Source: CAJXZP01 sp049606935 (GTDB lineage Bacteria; Bacteroidota; Bacteroidia; Flavobacteriales_G; Salibacteraceae). From it: 15,698 bases of DNA. A program made the position numbers and the translations under genes. The DNA lies in assembly GCA_049606935.1 (NCBI GenBank), contig JBMYWA010000054.1, positions 1 through 15,698 of the forward strand, given 5' to 3'. The notes below the pieces were generated by a model. The model saw nothing but the letters and a program-made list of their open reading frames with translations. It ran no database searches and was not told the DNA's origin. This document shows positions 7,807 through 15,525 of this stretch, one piece after another (position 1 is the stretch's first letter; every line of letters starts with the position of its first letter).

Positions 7807-10182
7807 ATGTTTAAAACACACACATTTTACCTAACAATAGTTTTAGCTCTTTTTTCTTTTTACTCTTTCGGAATTACTTATACCACTACTGGTAATAATT
7901 CTTGGAGTCCTAGTAATCCGGGTAATAGTTATTCAGGTAGCGATGATTTTATAATTAACCACACGGTAACTTTAAAGGGTTTTACTTTAGAAAACGGGGG
8001 TAGTTTAATTATCAAATCAGGCGGTTACCTTAAAACAGCTTGGAGCTTAAGTTTTAAAAATGGTTCAACGGTTCAAGTAGATAATGGAGGTACTTTAAAA
8101 ATTAGCCAGTTAACTTGTACCAATTATTCTTCAAATTTTAACATTGATGGCAAGATTATTACCTCAAACGGAACACTTGCCAATTATCAATCTGGGGTAA
8201 TCAATTATAATGAAGGAGCCGAATGGACTTTTAATCAAATGTCATTTGTAAATTATGGTACTTTAACTTTGAACGAGGACCTAGATTGGAAAAACGGATC
8301 GGTTGCGTTTAGTTTAGGAACGGTTACCATTAATAAACAATTATCTATTAAAAATTTGAGCTTATCGAATAATGCTGCAATCGAAGGTATTGGTCAAGTA
8401 GAAGTGTTAAATGGAAATGGTACATTTTCAAGTAACGGAACGATTAATGGTTGTTCAGGAAACTCTTGTATTCCACCTAGTACAGTTGGAAATACTACAT
8501 ACCTCTATTATCACTCTGTTCCCAATGGAGGTGATTACACTCCGGTAACTGGTGGAACTATTAGTAATTCTAACTGTTCAGAAAAAATAATTGTATTAGA
8601 AGATTCAAAAATTAGTTCCGATGTAAACGTGGGTACTGTTCTTGTTTCGCCTGGGGTGCGTTTAGAAATTGAATCTAATCGATCATTAATTGTGTGTAAT
8701 GAAATTGAAAATCAGGGAGAGATTATTGTGAAAAATAAAGGCTCAATTGTTCAAACAAATGCGGTAGATTTAAACTCTGGTGATGGAATCTACTCTATTG
8801 AAGTAAAAGGGTCTTCTAATCAAAATGCATATAATAGTTGGTCTTCTCCGTTTAGAAATGCCGCAATTAAAGATATGTTTCCTAATGCAAATGAATGTGA
8901 CATTTTTGCTTTTGAAGGAGCAACTCAAAGTTGGAAATATGATTACCCAGCAAATTATCAAGGTAATTGTAATGGAAACACAGTTACATTTCCTGCAAGT
9001 ATTGTTCTACCAAGTGGCGATGGAATAATGGATGTTGGTAGTGGTTATTTTGTACCTGGAACCAATTCGGTTACTAGAACCGTGTCAGGAAAAGTAAATA
9101 ATGGAGAAATTGAGGTTTCTATTTATGAAACCCCATTGGGGCCAAACCACAATCCTCTTTGGCAAGATGATGATTGGAACTTAGTTGGTAATCCTTATCC
9201 TTGTGCCATTGATCTGGATTTATTTTTAGACGAGAACAAAAATGTAATTCTAGGTAGTTTTTATTTTTGGGTAGACGATAACCAAAATGGAACAGATTAT
9301 CATCATTCAGAAGATTATTCAGTTTTTGCTAACGGAGCTGGAACTACAGCAAATGGAGGAACAGCGAAAAGATATGTGGGAGCAGGCCAAGCGTTTTGGG
9401 TTTATGCAAAAAGCGATGATAAAATTAGATTTACTAACTCCATGAGGGTGGCTGGAAATAATTCAAACCTATTTAAAACAGATTCAGATTTACCCCCATT
9501 TGTTTATTTAAGTGTAACCAATGATTCTCTAAATAATAATCAATGTGCTATTGGCTTTAACGAGGATGCCACTGATTTGTATGATGAGTTTAGTGATGCT
9601 GCTAAAAGTGCAACAGGAACAGGAGTGGCTATTGGTTCTTTAATTGGAAATTTACCGTATTCTATTCAGGCTTTAGAGCCTATCAACGAAAATGAAACTA
9701 AATCAGTGCCGTTATTCTTGACTACCTCTAATGCTGGAATACATGTTTTTAAAGCAGATAGTTTTCAAAATATGGGTGGTGAATATGCGATTTATTTAAA
9801 TGATCATGTGACGGGTGATTTAATAAATCTGAAAAAACAAGACTATTCATTGTACTTAGATACAGGGAATTATGTTGGTCGTTTTACTATCGATTTTGAA
9901 AATAATGGTACTCCAACTGGAATTAATAGTCCAAAAAATGTTAACTCAAATTTACAAGCGTATCAATCTGGTGATGAAATTATAGTTCAACTTATATATG
10001 ACAACCAATATATCAATGAAGTTTATGTATATGATATGGTTGGAAAGCAAGTTTATTTTGAGAATCAAAAAGGACAAATAGTTAGATTAGATGGCTCAAA
10101 TTTTAATGCTGGTATTTACGTAATCAAAGTAATTCTTGATAATGGAGAAGAGGTTTCTTTAAAAATTCCAATCTCAAAATAA
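7807..10182 (+). CDS. T9SS type A sorting domain-containing surface/secreted protein
   Basis: A 791-residue protein exported by Sec (signal peptide about 1-22) and then by the type IX system. Residues about 25-215 are rich in Asn, Gly, Ser and Thr with short regularly spaced strands such as GGSLIIKSGGYLKT, resembling a right-handed beta-helix or an adhesin-like passenger. A second beta-rich part (about 265-320) follows, then a segment with NAYNSWSSPF, a feature common in large Bacteroidota surface proteins. The last 87 residues (705-791) are the type A sorting domain: VYVYDMVGKQVY, then FNAGIYVIKV and a short basic tail ending PISK. This domain is normally removed while the protein is attached to the surface or released. 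I see no enzyme motif, so adhesion or matrix building is inferred. It is monocistronic, with its own promoter and terminator. Confidence 0.88.
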   Translation: MFKTHTFYLTIVLALFSFYSFGITYTTTGNNSWSPSNPGNSYSGSDDFIINHTVTLKGFTLENGGSLIIKSGGYLKTAWSLSFKNGSTVQVDNGGTLKISQLTCTNYSSNFNIDGKIITSNGTLANYQSGVINYNEGAEWTFNQMSFVNYGTLTLNEDLDWKNGSVAFSLGTVTINKQLSIKNLSLSNNAAIEGIGQVEVLNGNGTFSSNGTINGCSGNSCIPPSTVGNTTYLYYHSVPNGGDYTPVTGGTISNSNCSEKIIVLEDSKISSDVNVGTVLVSPGVRLEIESNRSLIVCNEIENQGEIIVKNKGSIVQTNAVDLNSGDGIYSIEVKGSSNQNAYNSWSSPFRNAAIKDMFPNANECDIFAFEGATQSWKYDYPANYQGNCNGNTVTFPASIVLPSGDGIMDVGSGYFVPGTNSVTRTVSGKVNNGEIEVSIYETPLGPNHNPLWQDDDWNLVGNPYPCAIDLDLFLDENKNVILGSFYFWVDDNQNGTDYHHSEDYSVFANGAGTTANGGTAKRYVGAGQAFWVYAKSDDKIRFTNSMRVAGNNSNLFKTDSDLPPFVYLSVTNDSLNNNQCAIGFNEDATDLYDEFSDAAKSATGTGVAIGSLIGNLPYSIQALEPINENETKSVPLFLTTSNAGIHVFKADSFQNMGGEYAIYLNDHVTGDLINLKKQDYSLYLDTGNYVGRFTIDFENNGTPTGINSPKNVNSNLQAYQSGDEIIVQLIYDNQYINEVYVYDMVGKQVYFENQKGQIVRLDGSNFNAGIYVIKVILDNGEEVSLKIPISK

Positions 10183-10196
10183 TAGGTATTAGATAC

Positions 10197-10234
10197 AAAA
10201 AAAAATCCTGAAGGTTTCTTCAGGATTTTTTTTT
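10197..10234. terminator. Bidirectional intrinsic terminator between convergent genes
   Basis: A perfect 13-bp stem (10201-10213 with 10218-10230, GTTT loop) is flanked by an A-run (10197-10205) and a T-run (10226-10234). It can therefore end transcription both of the T9SS-substrate gene on plus and of the SPOR/Hpt/RidA operon on minus. The RidA stop codon is only 1 nt from the T-run. Confidence 0.9.
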
Positions 10235-10235
10235 G

Positions 10236-10613
10236 CTATTTTACAGCAATGGCCGATATTTCTACATTTACTCCCATGGGGAGTATGCTAACTTGAACGG
10301 TTTCTCTAGCTGGATAGTTCCCCGAAAAATAGCTACCATATATTTCATTTACCACAGGAAAGTTGTTCATGTCAGACAGAAAAATTGAGCATTTGACTAC
10401 ATTAGAAAAATCCATTTTTGCCTCTTTTAATACCGCCAATAAGTTCTTCATTACCTGATGAGTTTCATTTGGAATGGAATCCATAATTAATTCTCCAGTC
10501 TCAGGGTTCAATGCAATTTGACCACTCATAAATAAGGTATTACCCGCCATTGTTGCTTGATTGTAAGGCCCAATTGGAGCTGGGGCGTTTTTAGTATTAA
10601 TAATAGTTTGCAT
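10236..10613 (-). CDS. ridA: RidA family enamine/imine deaminase
   Basis: A 125-residue cytoplasmic protein of the YjgF/YER057c/UK114 (Rid) family. RidA hydrolyses reactive enamine/imine intermediates, such as 2-aminoacrylate from serine/threonine dehydratase, and so protects PLP enzymes. Diagnostic residues are present: IGPYNQA (14-20) with Tyr17, FMSGQI (28-33), the catalytic-site Arg103 in PARETVQV (101-108), and Glu118 in NVEISA (116-121). The carboxylate-binding Arg places it with the active RidA group rather than the inactive relatives. Length is typical for the family, which forms trimers. The ATG lies 1 nt after the stop of the Hpt gene, so it is the last gene of that operon. Why RidA should be co-transcribed with a phosphotransfer protein is not evident. 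Confidence 0.95.
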   Translation of the reverse strand: MQTIINTKNAPAPIGPYNQATMAGNTLFMSGQIALNPETGELIMDSIPNETHQVMKNLLAVLKEAKMDFSNVVKCSIFLSDMNNFPVVNEIYGSYFSGNYPARETVQVSILPMGVNVEISAIAVK

Positions 10614-10614
10614 A

Positions 10615-10959
10615 TTAAAATTTTTCGTTTTTTAATTGATCAAGTACTAAGTCTAAAGTTTGAGAAAACTGATCTATTTTTTTGTTAATTAGTTCAATTT
10701 CTTTTAGCTCTTTAGCATCTATTTCTATTTCTAATATTAAATCAGATAATGAGGTAACACCAATAGTTCTGATAGACGATTTTAATTTGTGCGCCTTCTT
10801 TGAAGTTTCTTCCCAGTTTTGTTTTAACGCAAATTCTTTAAGCTCGCCTGTATCTACTGGAGCATATTCAATAAAAGTGTCTACCAATTCTTTCATAAAG
10901 TCGGTATCTCCATAAACCATTTCACTTAAAATGGATAGATCATATAATTTTTTAGACAT
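10615..10959 (-). CDS. Hpt domain phosphotransfer protein
   Basis: A 114-residue single-domain histidine phosphotransfer protein. It is all-helical, with the Hpt signature AHKLKSS (56-62) holding the phospho-accepting His57, followed by a Gly-containing turn (IGV, 66-68) and the third helix of the bundle. Such proteins relay phosphate between the receiver domain of a hybrid histidine kinase and a response regulator. No kinase or regulator lies in the window, so its partners are encoded elsewhere. It is the middle gene of an operon: the upstream SPOR-like gene ends 18 nt before its ATG and RidA begins 1 nt after its stop. Length equals a stand-alone Hpt domain, with no extra domain. Confidence 0.9.
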   Translation of the reverse strand: MSKKLYDLSILSEMVYGDTDFMKELVDTFIEYAPVDTGELKEFALKQNWEETSKKAHKLKSSIRTIGVTSLSDLILEIEIDAKELKEIELINKKIDQFSQTLDLVLDQLKNEKF

Positions 10960-10977
10960 GAACTCCTTGTTTTAACC

Positions 10978-12183
10978 TCAATATTTTCGTTTCTTTTTTT
11001 TGGGTTTAGCCGCCTTTTCCTGCTGCTCCATTCTTAATCTGTCTTGTTCTTCCAAATAGGCTTCGGCTTGCCTTATTTCAACCTTACGATTGTAGTTAAA
11101 AGCGGTAACAAAAGCATCTTTAACCCCAACATCTTTAACTAGTTCCAGATAAAACCTAGCCTCATTAATATTGTCAAATTCACCAACAGTTAAATAAGTC
11201 CATTGGTTGTCATTGATTTCTTTAATACTATCCAGCTCCATGAAAAGATAAGCTAAATCATCTGGAATAGTATCACTCTTAAATGCTCCTACCTGAACAG
11301 TGAAATAAACACTACCCACTAATTCATCGTCAATGGGTTTATAATCCATATTCACCACCTTCTCCGCAAATTTGGTTTTATCTTTTACATTCACTACAAA
11401 AGCATCTGGATAACCCGCTTCTTTAACCACTTCAAGCAACCTTTCCGCAACTAGTGGGTGAACGAATTTTCCAATAATGTAACGGTATATTCCATTTTCA
11501 TCAATGTAAACTTCAACATTTTTCACTCCCTTAAACTCCCAAGTATATTTAGGTTCTAAAGTAGCACCAATCTGAACACCGTATGTTGGTTGTTTGTTGG
11601 TATAAGTTACACTTTTGGTACTTACCCAATGTTGTTTTTCCTCTTTTTCATAAACTATTAAGTCAGCTGAATCAATTGGAACTTCTCGTTTATTACATTC
11701 TCGATGAAAACGTTGGCCTTCCACTAAATAATATTCGTTTGCAAAAGAATAAATCGAATAGAATTTGTTTAATGTTCCTATGGTTCGAGAACAATTTCCA
11801 TTTAGGCTGTAGCACATTAATAAATAGTAATATACATATTCAGATACTCTTCTTTCTTCGGGATCTCTTACTCTGTAATCTGGAGAATATTTTTTGCTGG
11901 CTTTTTCTAGTAAATAAATGGCATAGGGTAGGTTTGTGTCTAACCTGGCATAACTTTGACCTAACAAGTAGGCGTAATTCATATTGGTGGAATCATTTTT
12001 ATACAGATACTCAAATGCTGTTGCAGCAGATATAACCTTATTCTGGCTAAGATCAAGCATAGCTTGATTAAACACTGTTGGTTTATCCTTTTTTTGGGAG
12101 AAACCTAAAAAGGATATATGGACAAAAACGAGGTAGAATAAACCGGTTAGTAAAAATGAATTTGATTTGGTGAAATTGCTCAT
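10978..12183 (-). CDS. Exported TPR protein with two SPOR-like repeats
   Basis: A 401-residue protein with a signal peptide (about 1-29, ending GFSQ), so it acts in the periplasm or at the outer membrane. Residues about 35-165 are helical with TPR-like repeats (for example ATAFEYLYKNDST and NYAYLLGQSYARL), a layout common at the start of Bacteroidota envelope proteins. Two SPOR-like modules follow. The first (about 200-264) has YGVQIGA, IYRYIIGKF and AGYPDAFVV. The second (about 292-362) has YFTVQVGAF, YLTVGEF and VGVKDAFVT. SPOR domains bind denuded peptidoglycan glycan strands. The C-terminus is a charged helix (about 368-392) ending in a Lys/Arg-rich tail. It is the first gene of the operon with Hpt and RidA. 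The ATG at 12183 starts the signal peptide. A cell-wall role is inferred. Confidence 0.8.
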   Translation of the reverse strand: MSNFTKSNSFLLTGLFYLVFVHISFLGFSQKKDKPTVFNQAMLDLSQNKVISAATAFEYLYKNDSTNMNYAYLLGQSYARLDTNLPYAIYLLEKASKKYSPDYRVRDPEERRVSEYVYYYLLMCYSLNGNCSRTIGTLNKFYSIYSFANEYYLVEGQRFHRECNKREVPIDSADLIVYEKEEKQHWVSTKSVTYTNKQPTYGVQIGATLEPKYTWEFKGVKNVEVYIDENGIYRYIIGKFVHPLVAERLLEVVKEAGYPDAFVVNVKDKTKFAEKVVNMDYKPIDDELVGSVYFTVQVGAFKSDTIPDDLAYLFMELDSIKEINDNQWTYLTVGEFDNINEARFYLELVKDVGVKDAFVTAFNYNRKVEIRQAEAYLEEQDRLRMEQQEKAAKPKKKKRKY

Positions 12184-12189
12184 CTTGTG

Positions 12190-12219
12190 TAAATCTATCT
12201 AGATTGCAATTTAGCTCAA
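12190..12219 (-). promoter_or_regulatory. Candidate promoter of the SPOR-Hpt-RidA operon
   Basis: On the minus strand, TTG (12217-12219), a 19-nt spacer and TAGATTTA (12190-12197; one mismatch to TAnnTTTG) precede the gene. The box ends only 6 nt before the ATG, so the transcript would be almost leaderless, unlike the other genes here. Confidence 0.45.
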
Positions 12220-12326
12220 TTGTATTTGATGAAATAATAATTTAGAGGGTTTATTTTAACAGATTTGATTTAATAATGGGGCATTTATTTTTGATTAAAT
12301 TGATAGGAGTACCATTTCCAATAAAT

Positions 12327-12334
12327 TACATTTG
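12327..12334 (+). promoter_or_regulatory. -7 box of the Spy/CpxP-like gene
   Basis: TACATTTG is an exact TAnnTTTG match ending 20 nt before the first ATG at 12355. A TTG at 12300-12302 lies 24 nt upstream, slightly longer than the usual spacing. The A-rich leader (AATAAAAAA) fits initiation without a Shine-Dalgarno sequence. Confidence 0.55.
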
Positions 12335-12354
12335 CGAAAACAATAAAAAACGAA

Positions 12355-12825
12355 ATGATGAAAAAAGTACTTGTACTAGTGGCCTTTGCCTTAACCGTAA
12401 TGTCAGGATTTGCCCAAGAGGATGGTCTTGATCCCAAATTTGCCTCCTATTTAATTGAAACTGAAAGAAGAACAGTTTTTATGCAAAATATGAATTTGAA
12501 TGAGGCAGATGCTAAAATTTTCACTCCAATTTATAATGCATTTGAAAATGATTTAGAGTTGTTAAGGAAGTCTGGTATTGAAAACCTTAAACATTATGGT
12601 GAAAAATACGAAACCATGAATGATGAAGATGCCGCTGATTTAATGAAAAAAATGTTAGCAAATGAAGCTAAAAGAACTTCTATTAGAAAAAAGTATTACA
12701 AACAAGTATCTAAAGCATTAGGGGAGAAAGTAGGTGGAAGATTTTTACAATTAGATTCTATTGTTTCTATGGTACTAAAATTATCTATTTACGATGAATT
12801 GCCACTTATTGGTGATATGAACTAA
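12355..12825 (+). CDS. Small exported helical protein, Spy/CpxP-like
   Basis: A 156-residue protein with a clear signal peptide (about 1-20, cleavage after GFA before QED), so it is periplasmic. The mature part is all-helical and strongly charged. The segment MNLNEADAKIFTPIYNAFENDL (split around residues 46-67) followed by long amphipathic helices and an RKKYYKQVSKAL segment resembles the small Spy/CpxP-type proteins of Bacteroidota, some of which are annotated as sensors near ECF sigma factors. No sigma factor or anti-sigma factor adjoins it here, so that role is not supported by context. Two consecutive ATGs (12355, 12358) are possible starts. It has its own promoter box and its own terminator, so it is monocistronic. 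Family placement rests on pattern only. Confidence 0.7.
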   Translation: MMKKVLVLVAFALTVMSGFAQEDGLDPKFASYLIETERRTVFMQNMNLNEADAKIFTPIYNAFENDLELLRKSGIENLKHYGEKYETMNDEDAADLMKKMLANEAKRTSIRKKYYKQVSKALGEKVGGRFLQLDSIVSMVLKLSIYDELPLIGDMN

Positions 12826-12847
12826 TTGGATAATAACTCAAATTAGG

Positions 12848-12879
12848 AAAGGGGAATTTTAACGAGTTCCCCTTTTTTT
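12848..12879 (+). terminator. Intrinsic terminator after the Spy/CpxP-like gene
   Basis: A 9-bp stem (12848-12856 with 12867-12875; core GGGGAA/TTCCCC) with a 10-nt loop runs into a T-run ending at 12879. On the minus strand the hairpin is followed by mixed sequence, so it is a weaker terminator for the convergent glycosyltransferase gene. Confidence 0.85.
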
Positions 12880-12881
12880 AT

Positions 12882-14069
12882 TTAGTGTTTTACTAGGGAA
12901 TCGTTGTTTAAAACCACTTTTTGATAAAAGTTTATAAGTTTATTACCCTCTTTTTCCCAATTCAATTCTTTAAAAGCTAACAATGAATTGGCTTGATAGC
13001 CTTCTAATAAACTTGTATTTTCAACTAAAGCCGTTATTCCTTTGACTAAGGAAGAAATACTTCTATCGGGTATACTAATGCCATTTTTAAATTTGGATAA
13101 TAGTCTTGAGGTTTCAGGCATGTTAACATCTACTATAGCCATACCAGCTGCGGTGTAGTTGTAATACTTAATAGGAGGGCCGCCAATAATATTATTTACA
13201 GTATTGGTTTTTGCAATTAATCCAATTTGGCAACCGGCTAAATGTGTAGACACATCTTGATAAGGAACCCATCCCGTTTCAACTACTACATCAGCCAATT
13301 TGTTTTGAGAAATAAAATGGGTGAAGTATTCTTTTTCACTACCTGTTGTAGCTCCAATAATTTTTAATCGAGTATTGTTGTGCTTTTCATGAACTATTTT
13401 AAAAGCTTCAAGCATTTCTTTTAGACCTCTATTGAATGGCAAGTAACCATCATGTGCTATTGTAATAATATTTTTAGGTGTAGAATGCCGTAAACCTTTA
13501 TAAAGTTCTATTTCTGCTGCATTATAAATCACTGTGCTTTCAATTTTTGGGTTTAACCCAACCAAATACCCACGAGTTAAATGGTTCGCACTTATTAAGT
13601 ATTTTAAATCTTTGAGGTATTTCTTTTGAATCCAAACTTCCTTTTTGGTTCCCGTGGTATAGCTTTCATGAGAATCAAAAATCACTTTAGCGCCCGTAAT
13701 ATTTGCTATTTTTAAACCCAGATAAAAGGATTCAGGCTCATGAGCGTGATATACATCTGCATTAATGTTAACCCCTGTTTCAATAAAGTGAGCATAAAAT
13801 GATCCTTTAAAGACCTTTTTTAGTAGCTTTTGTACGGTATTGCAAGGGGTAGGAATAGGAAATGTTTTTATTCCCTCAAATAAAACACAATCATCGCCAG
13901 GTTTGTTTAAGGGAGTAATATTTCCCATATCGTACATAATACCTTGCTCATCGGCTCGACAGATTTGAGAAATCTTGTGCCCGGCCTTTTTCAAAGTAAG
14001 TGCTTCCTTATAAAAAATACGATCGTCTAATGGGGAATGATTTACGGAAATCATGCAAATTTTAGCCAT
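12882..14069 (-). CDS. Glycosyltransferase family 4 (GT-B fold)
   Basis: A 395-residue cytoplasmic glycosyltransferase that would use a nucleotide sugar to extend a polysaccharide or lipid-linked glycan. The N-terminal Rossmann-like domain has SVNHSPLDDRIFYKEA (8-23), DVYHAHEPES (105-114) and VIFDSHESY (129-137). The C-terminal domain has GYLPFNRGLKEML (208-220), with the usual Arg/Gly contact region, and PPIKYYNYTAAGMAIV (298-313), which matches the sugar-nucleotide-binding loop. In most GT4 enzymes the residue at position 304 is Glu; here it is Asn. Its ATG overlaps the stop of the flippase gene by 8 bp, so both are co-expressed. The pairing points to export of a cell-surface polysaccharide. 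Donor and acceptor cannot be read from the sequence. Confidence 0.88.
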   Translation of the reverse strand: MAKICMISVNHSPLDDRIFYKEALTLKKAGHKISQICRADEQGIMYDMGNITPLNKPGDDCVLFEGIKTFPIPTPCNTVQKLLKKVFKGSFYAHFIETGVNINADVYHAHEPESFYLGLKIANITGAKVIFDSHESYTTGTKKEVWIQKKYLKDLKYLISANHLTRGYLVGLNPKIESTVIYNAAEIELYKGLRHSTPKNIITIAHDGYLPFNRGLKEMLEAFKIVHEKHNNTRLKIIGATTGSEKEYFTHFISQNKLADVVVETGWVPYQDVSTHLAGCQIGLIAKTNTVNNIIGGPPIKYYNYTAAGMAIVDVNMPETSRLLSKFKNGISIPDRSISSLVKGITALVENTSLLEGYQANSLLAFKELNWEKEGNKLINFYQKVVLNNDSLVKH

Positions 14070-15297
14070 GAATAGATTGTTCTTTTAGGTATTTTGTGTA
14101 ATAGTACCATTTACCAATGAAATGAACAAACTTAGCAGCGATACTCGTATATATAGCTCCATAAACTCCAATTATTGGAATAAGAAGAATGTTACCTATT
14201 ACATTAATTAACGCTTCTGATAGTGCCACATTTCTAACCGCTTTACCTTGTGATTTAGCCGATAAAAAATTGAAGGGTTGGTACATTCCTTGAAAGAAAA
14301 ATGCCAGAGATAATCCCATGGCGTAATAAGATACTTCAATAAACTCCTGACCAAAAAGGAAAAGAACTATGTATTTGGCAATGAAAATTAAACCCAATCC
14401 ACTTATCAAAAGCCAAAGAGTATTGAAAATAAATACTTTTTGAGGAATTTTTTCTTGATGCGTAAATTTTTTAAATAATGAGTTAGATAACGCTTGACTA
14501 CCCATTACCATGGGAGACGCAATTACATTGGCTAGCGAATAAAACCCATTTACTGTGGTGTTTACAAAATAGGAAATGGTTAGTTCATCAAGTTTAAAGG
14601 TGCTTTGGTTAGCCGTACTTCCTAAATAGAAATTAAAACCATAGGATTTGTTTTTATTCCATAATACAAGGAAATTGGCTTTTAGATTACTGAATTGTGG
14701 TTCAAATTGTCTGAATACAACTCCTAAACTAATCAATAAGGTTACAAGATTGAACAGAATGGTGTAGTAAACATTTAAAAGATCGGTATACGCGAATAGT
14801 AGCAAACAAACCACAAAAAAAAGTTTGGCAACGTTATCAAAAATGGGAAGTATGTATACTTTATTGGAGCCTACGGTCATAGCCTGAATTAAACTCCGTG
14901 TAGGAAGTACAATAGTTAGTGGAGCTAAAACCCTTATAATATCCCCAAATTCTAAACCAAACCAATCATCAATATAGAAAGAGGTTGTCCATATAAATAA
15001 AGCAAATAAAACTCCGGTGACTAGATTTATTACAAATCCCAAACCAAATAACTCTCTCTCTAATTCTGGCTTCTTTGTTTCAGAAATTAATACCTGTAAA
15101 GAGGAATAAAAGCCAAAACGAAAGAATAGCACCGCAAATCCTGTAAAAGAACCAAAAAACGCATATAATCCGTATGCTTCAGGACCAAGATAATTGGTTT
15201 GAATTGTTTTAATTCCAAATCCAATAGCAACCATAGCTAATTGAGAACCAAAAAGTAAACTCGTTTGTTTTATTGTTTTTGACTTAAAAATGTTCAC
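14062..15297 (-). CDS. Oligosaccharide flippase (Wzx-like, MOP superfamily)
   Basis: A 411-residue polytopic inner-membrane protein that by family would flip lipid-linked oligosaccharide across the membrane. The start of the first helix (TSLLFGSQLAMVAIGFG, 12-28) and the following NYLGPEAYGLYAFF (35-48) are typical of the polysaccharide synthesis/Wzx group. Around 12 hydrophobic segments are spread along the chain, with Phe- and Leu-rich helices to the end. The start is a GTG at 15297: an in-frame stop lies four codons upstream and no ATG occurs before residue 22, which would remove part of the first helix. It is the first gene of a two-gene unit with the GT4 enzyme. A weak -7-like box TATTTTAG (15320-15327, minus) lies 22 nt upstream of the start. 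A complete Wzx/Wzy cluster is not present here. Confidence 0.87.
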   Translation of the reverse strand: MNIFKSKTIKQTSLLFGSQLAMVAIGFGIKTIQTNYLGPEAYGLYAFFGSFTGFAVLFFRFGFYSSLQVLISETKKPELERELFGLGFVINLVTGVLFALFIWTTSFYIDDWFGLEFGDIIRVLAPLTIVLPTRSLIQAMTVGSNKVYILPIFDNVAKLFFVVCLLLFAYTDLLNVYYTILFNLVTLLISLGVVFRQFEPQFSNLKANFLVLWNKNKSYGFNFYLGSTANQSTFKLDELTISYFVNTTVNGFYSLANVIASPMVMGSQALSNSLFKKFTHQEKIPQKVFIFNTLWLLISGLGLIFIAKYIVLFLFGQEFIEVSYYAMGLSLAFFFQGMYQPFNFLSAKSQGKAVRNVALSEALINVIGNILLIPIIGVYGAIYTSIAAKFVHFIGKWYYYTKYLKEQSIHG

Positions 15298-15319
15298 CCT
15301 ACCTGTTCAGAATTTGACG

Positions 15320-15327
15320 CTAAAATA
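15320..15327 (-). promoter_or_regulatory. Weak -7-like box of the flippase-glycosyltransferase unit
   Basis: On the minus strand, TATTTTAG matches TAnnTTTG with one mismatch and ends 22 nt before the GTG start, the same distance as the other boxes in the window. No -33 TTG is seen, so support is positional only. Confidence 0.3.
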
Positions 15328-15504
15328 GTTAATTGGCTTTATTACCTAAGTCCAGTTAACTTCGAAAAACTGTTAATGTTGTTTTGTAAGTTTTTTTAAT
15401 GGTATAAATATCTGATTAATAATTAGGTAAAAAGGAATGGAAATTTGGAATAAAAAAAACCATTATTTTTTATAAAAAAATAGCCATAGTAATTGGTAAA
15501 AAAT

Positions 15505-15512
15505 TACTTTTG
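15505..15512 (+). promoter_or_regulatory. -7 box of the tRNA-His gene
   Basis: TACTTTTG is an exact TAnnTTTG match ending 13 nt before the mature 5' end of the tRNA, which leaves a short 5' leader. No TTG lies at the usual -33 distance. The rest of the gap 15298-15525 shows only AT-rich sequence. Confidence 0.5.
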
Positions 15513-15525
15513 CCGTCCAATAAAT

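Noticed and set aside
11583..12035. A 150-codon open frame on plus, opposite the TPR/SPOR-like gene
   Set aside because: It lies wholly antisense to a gene with a signal peptide and recognisable domains, its product is a low-complexity Leu/Asn/Trp mix with no family pattern, and no promoter box precedes it.
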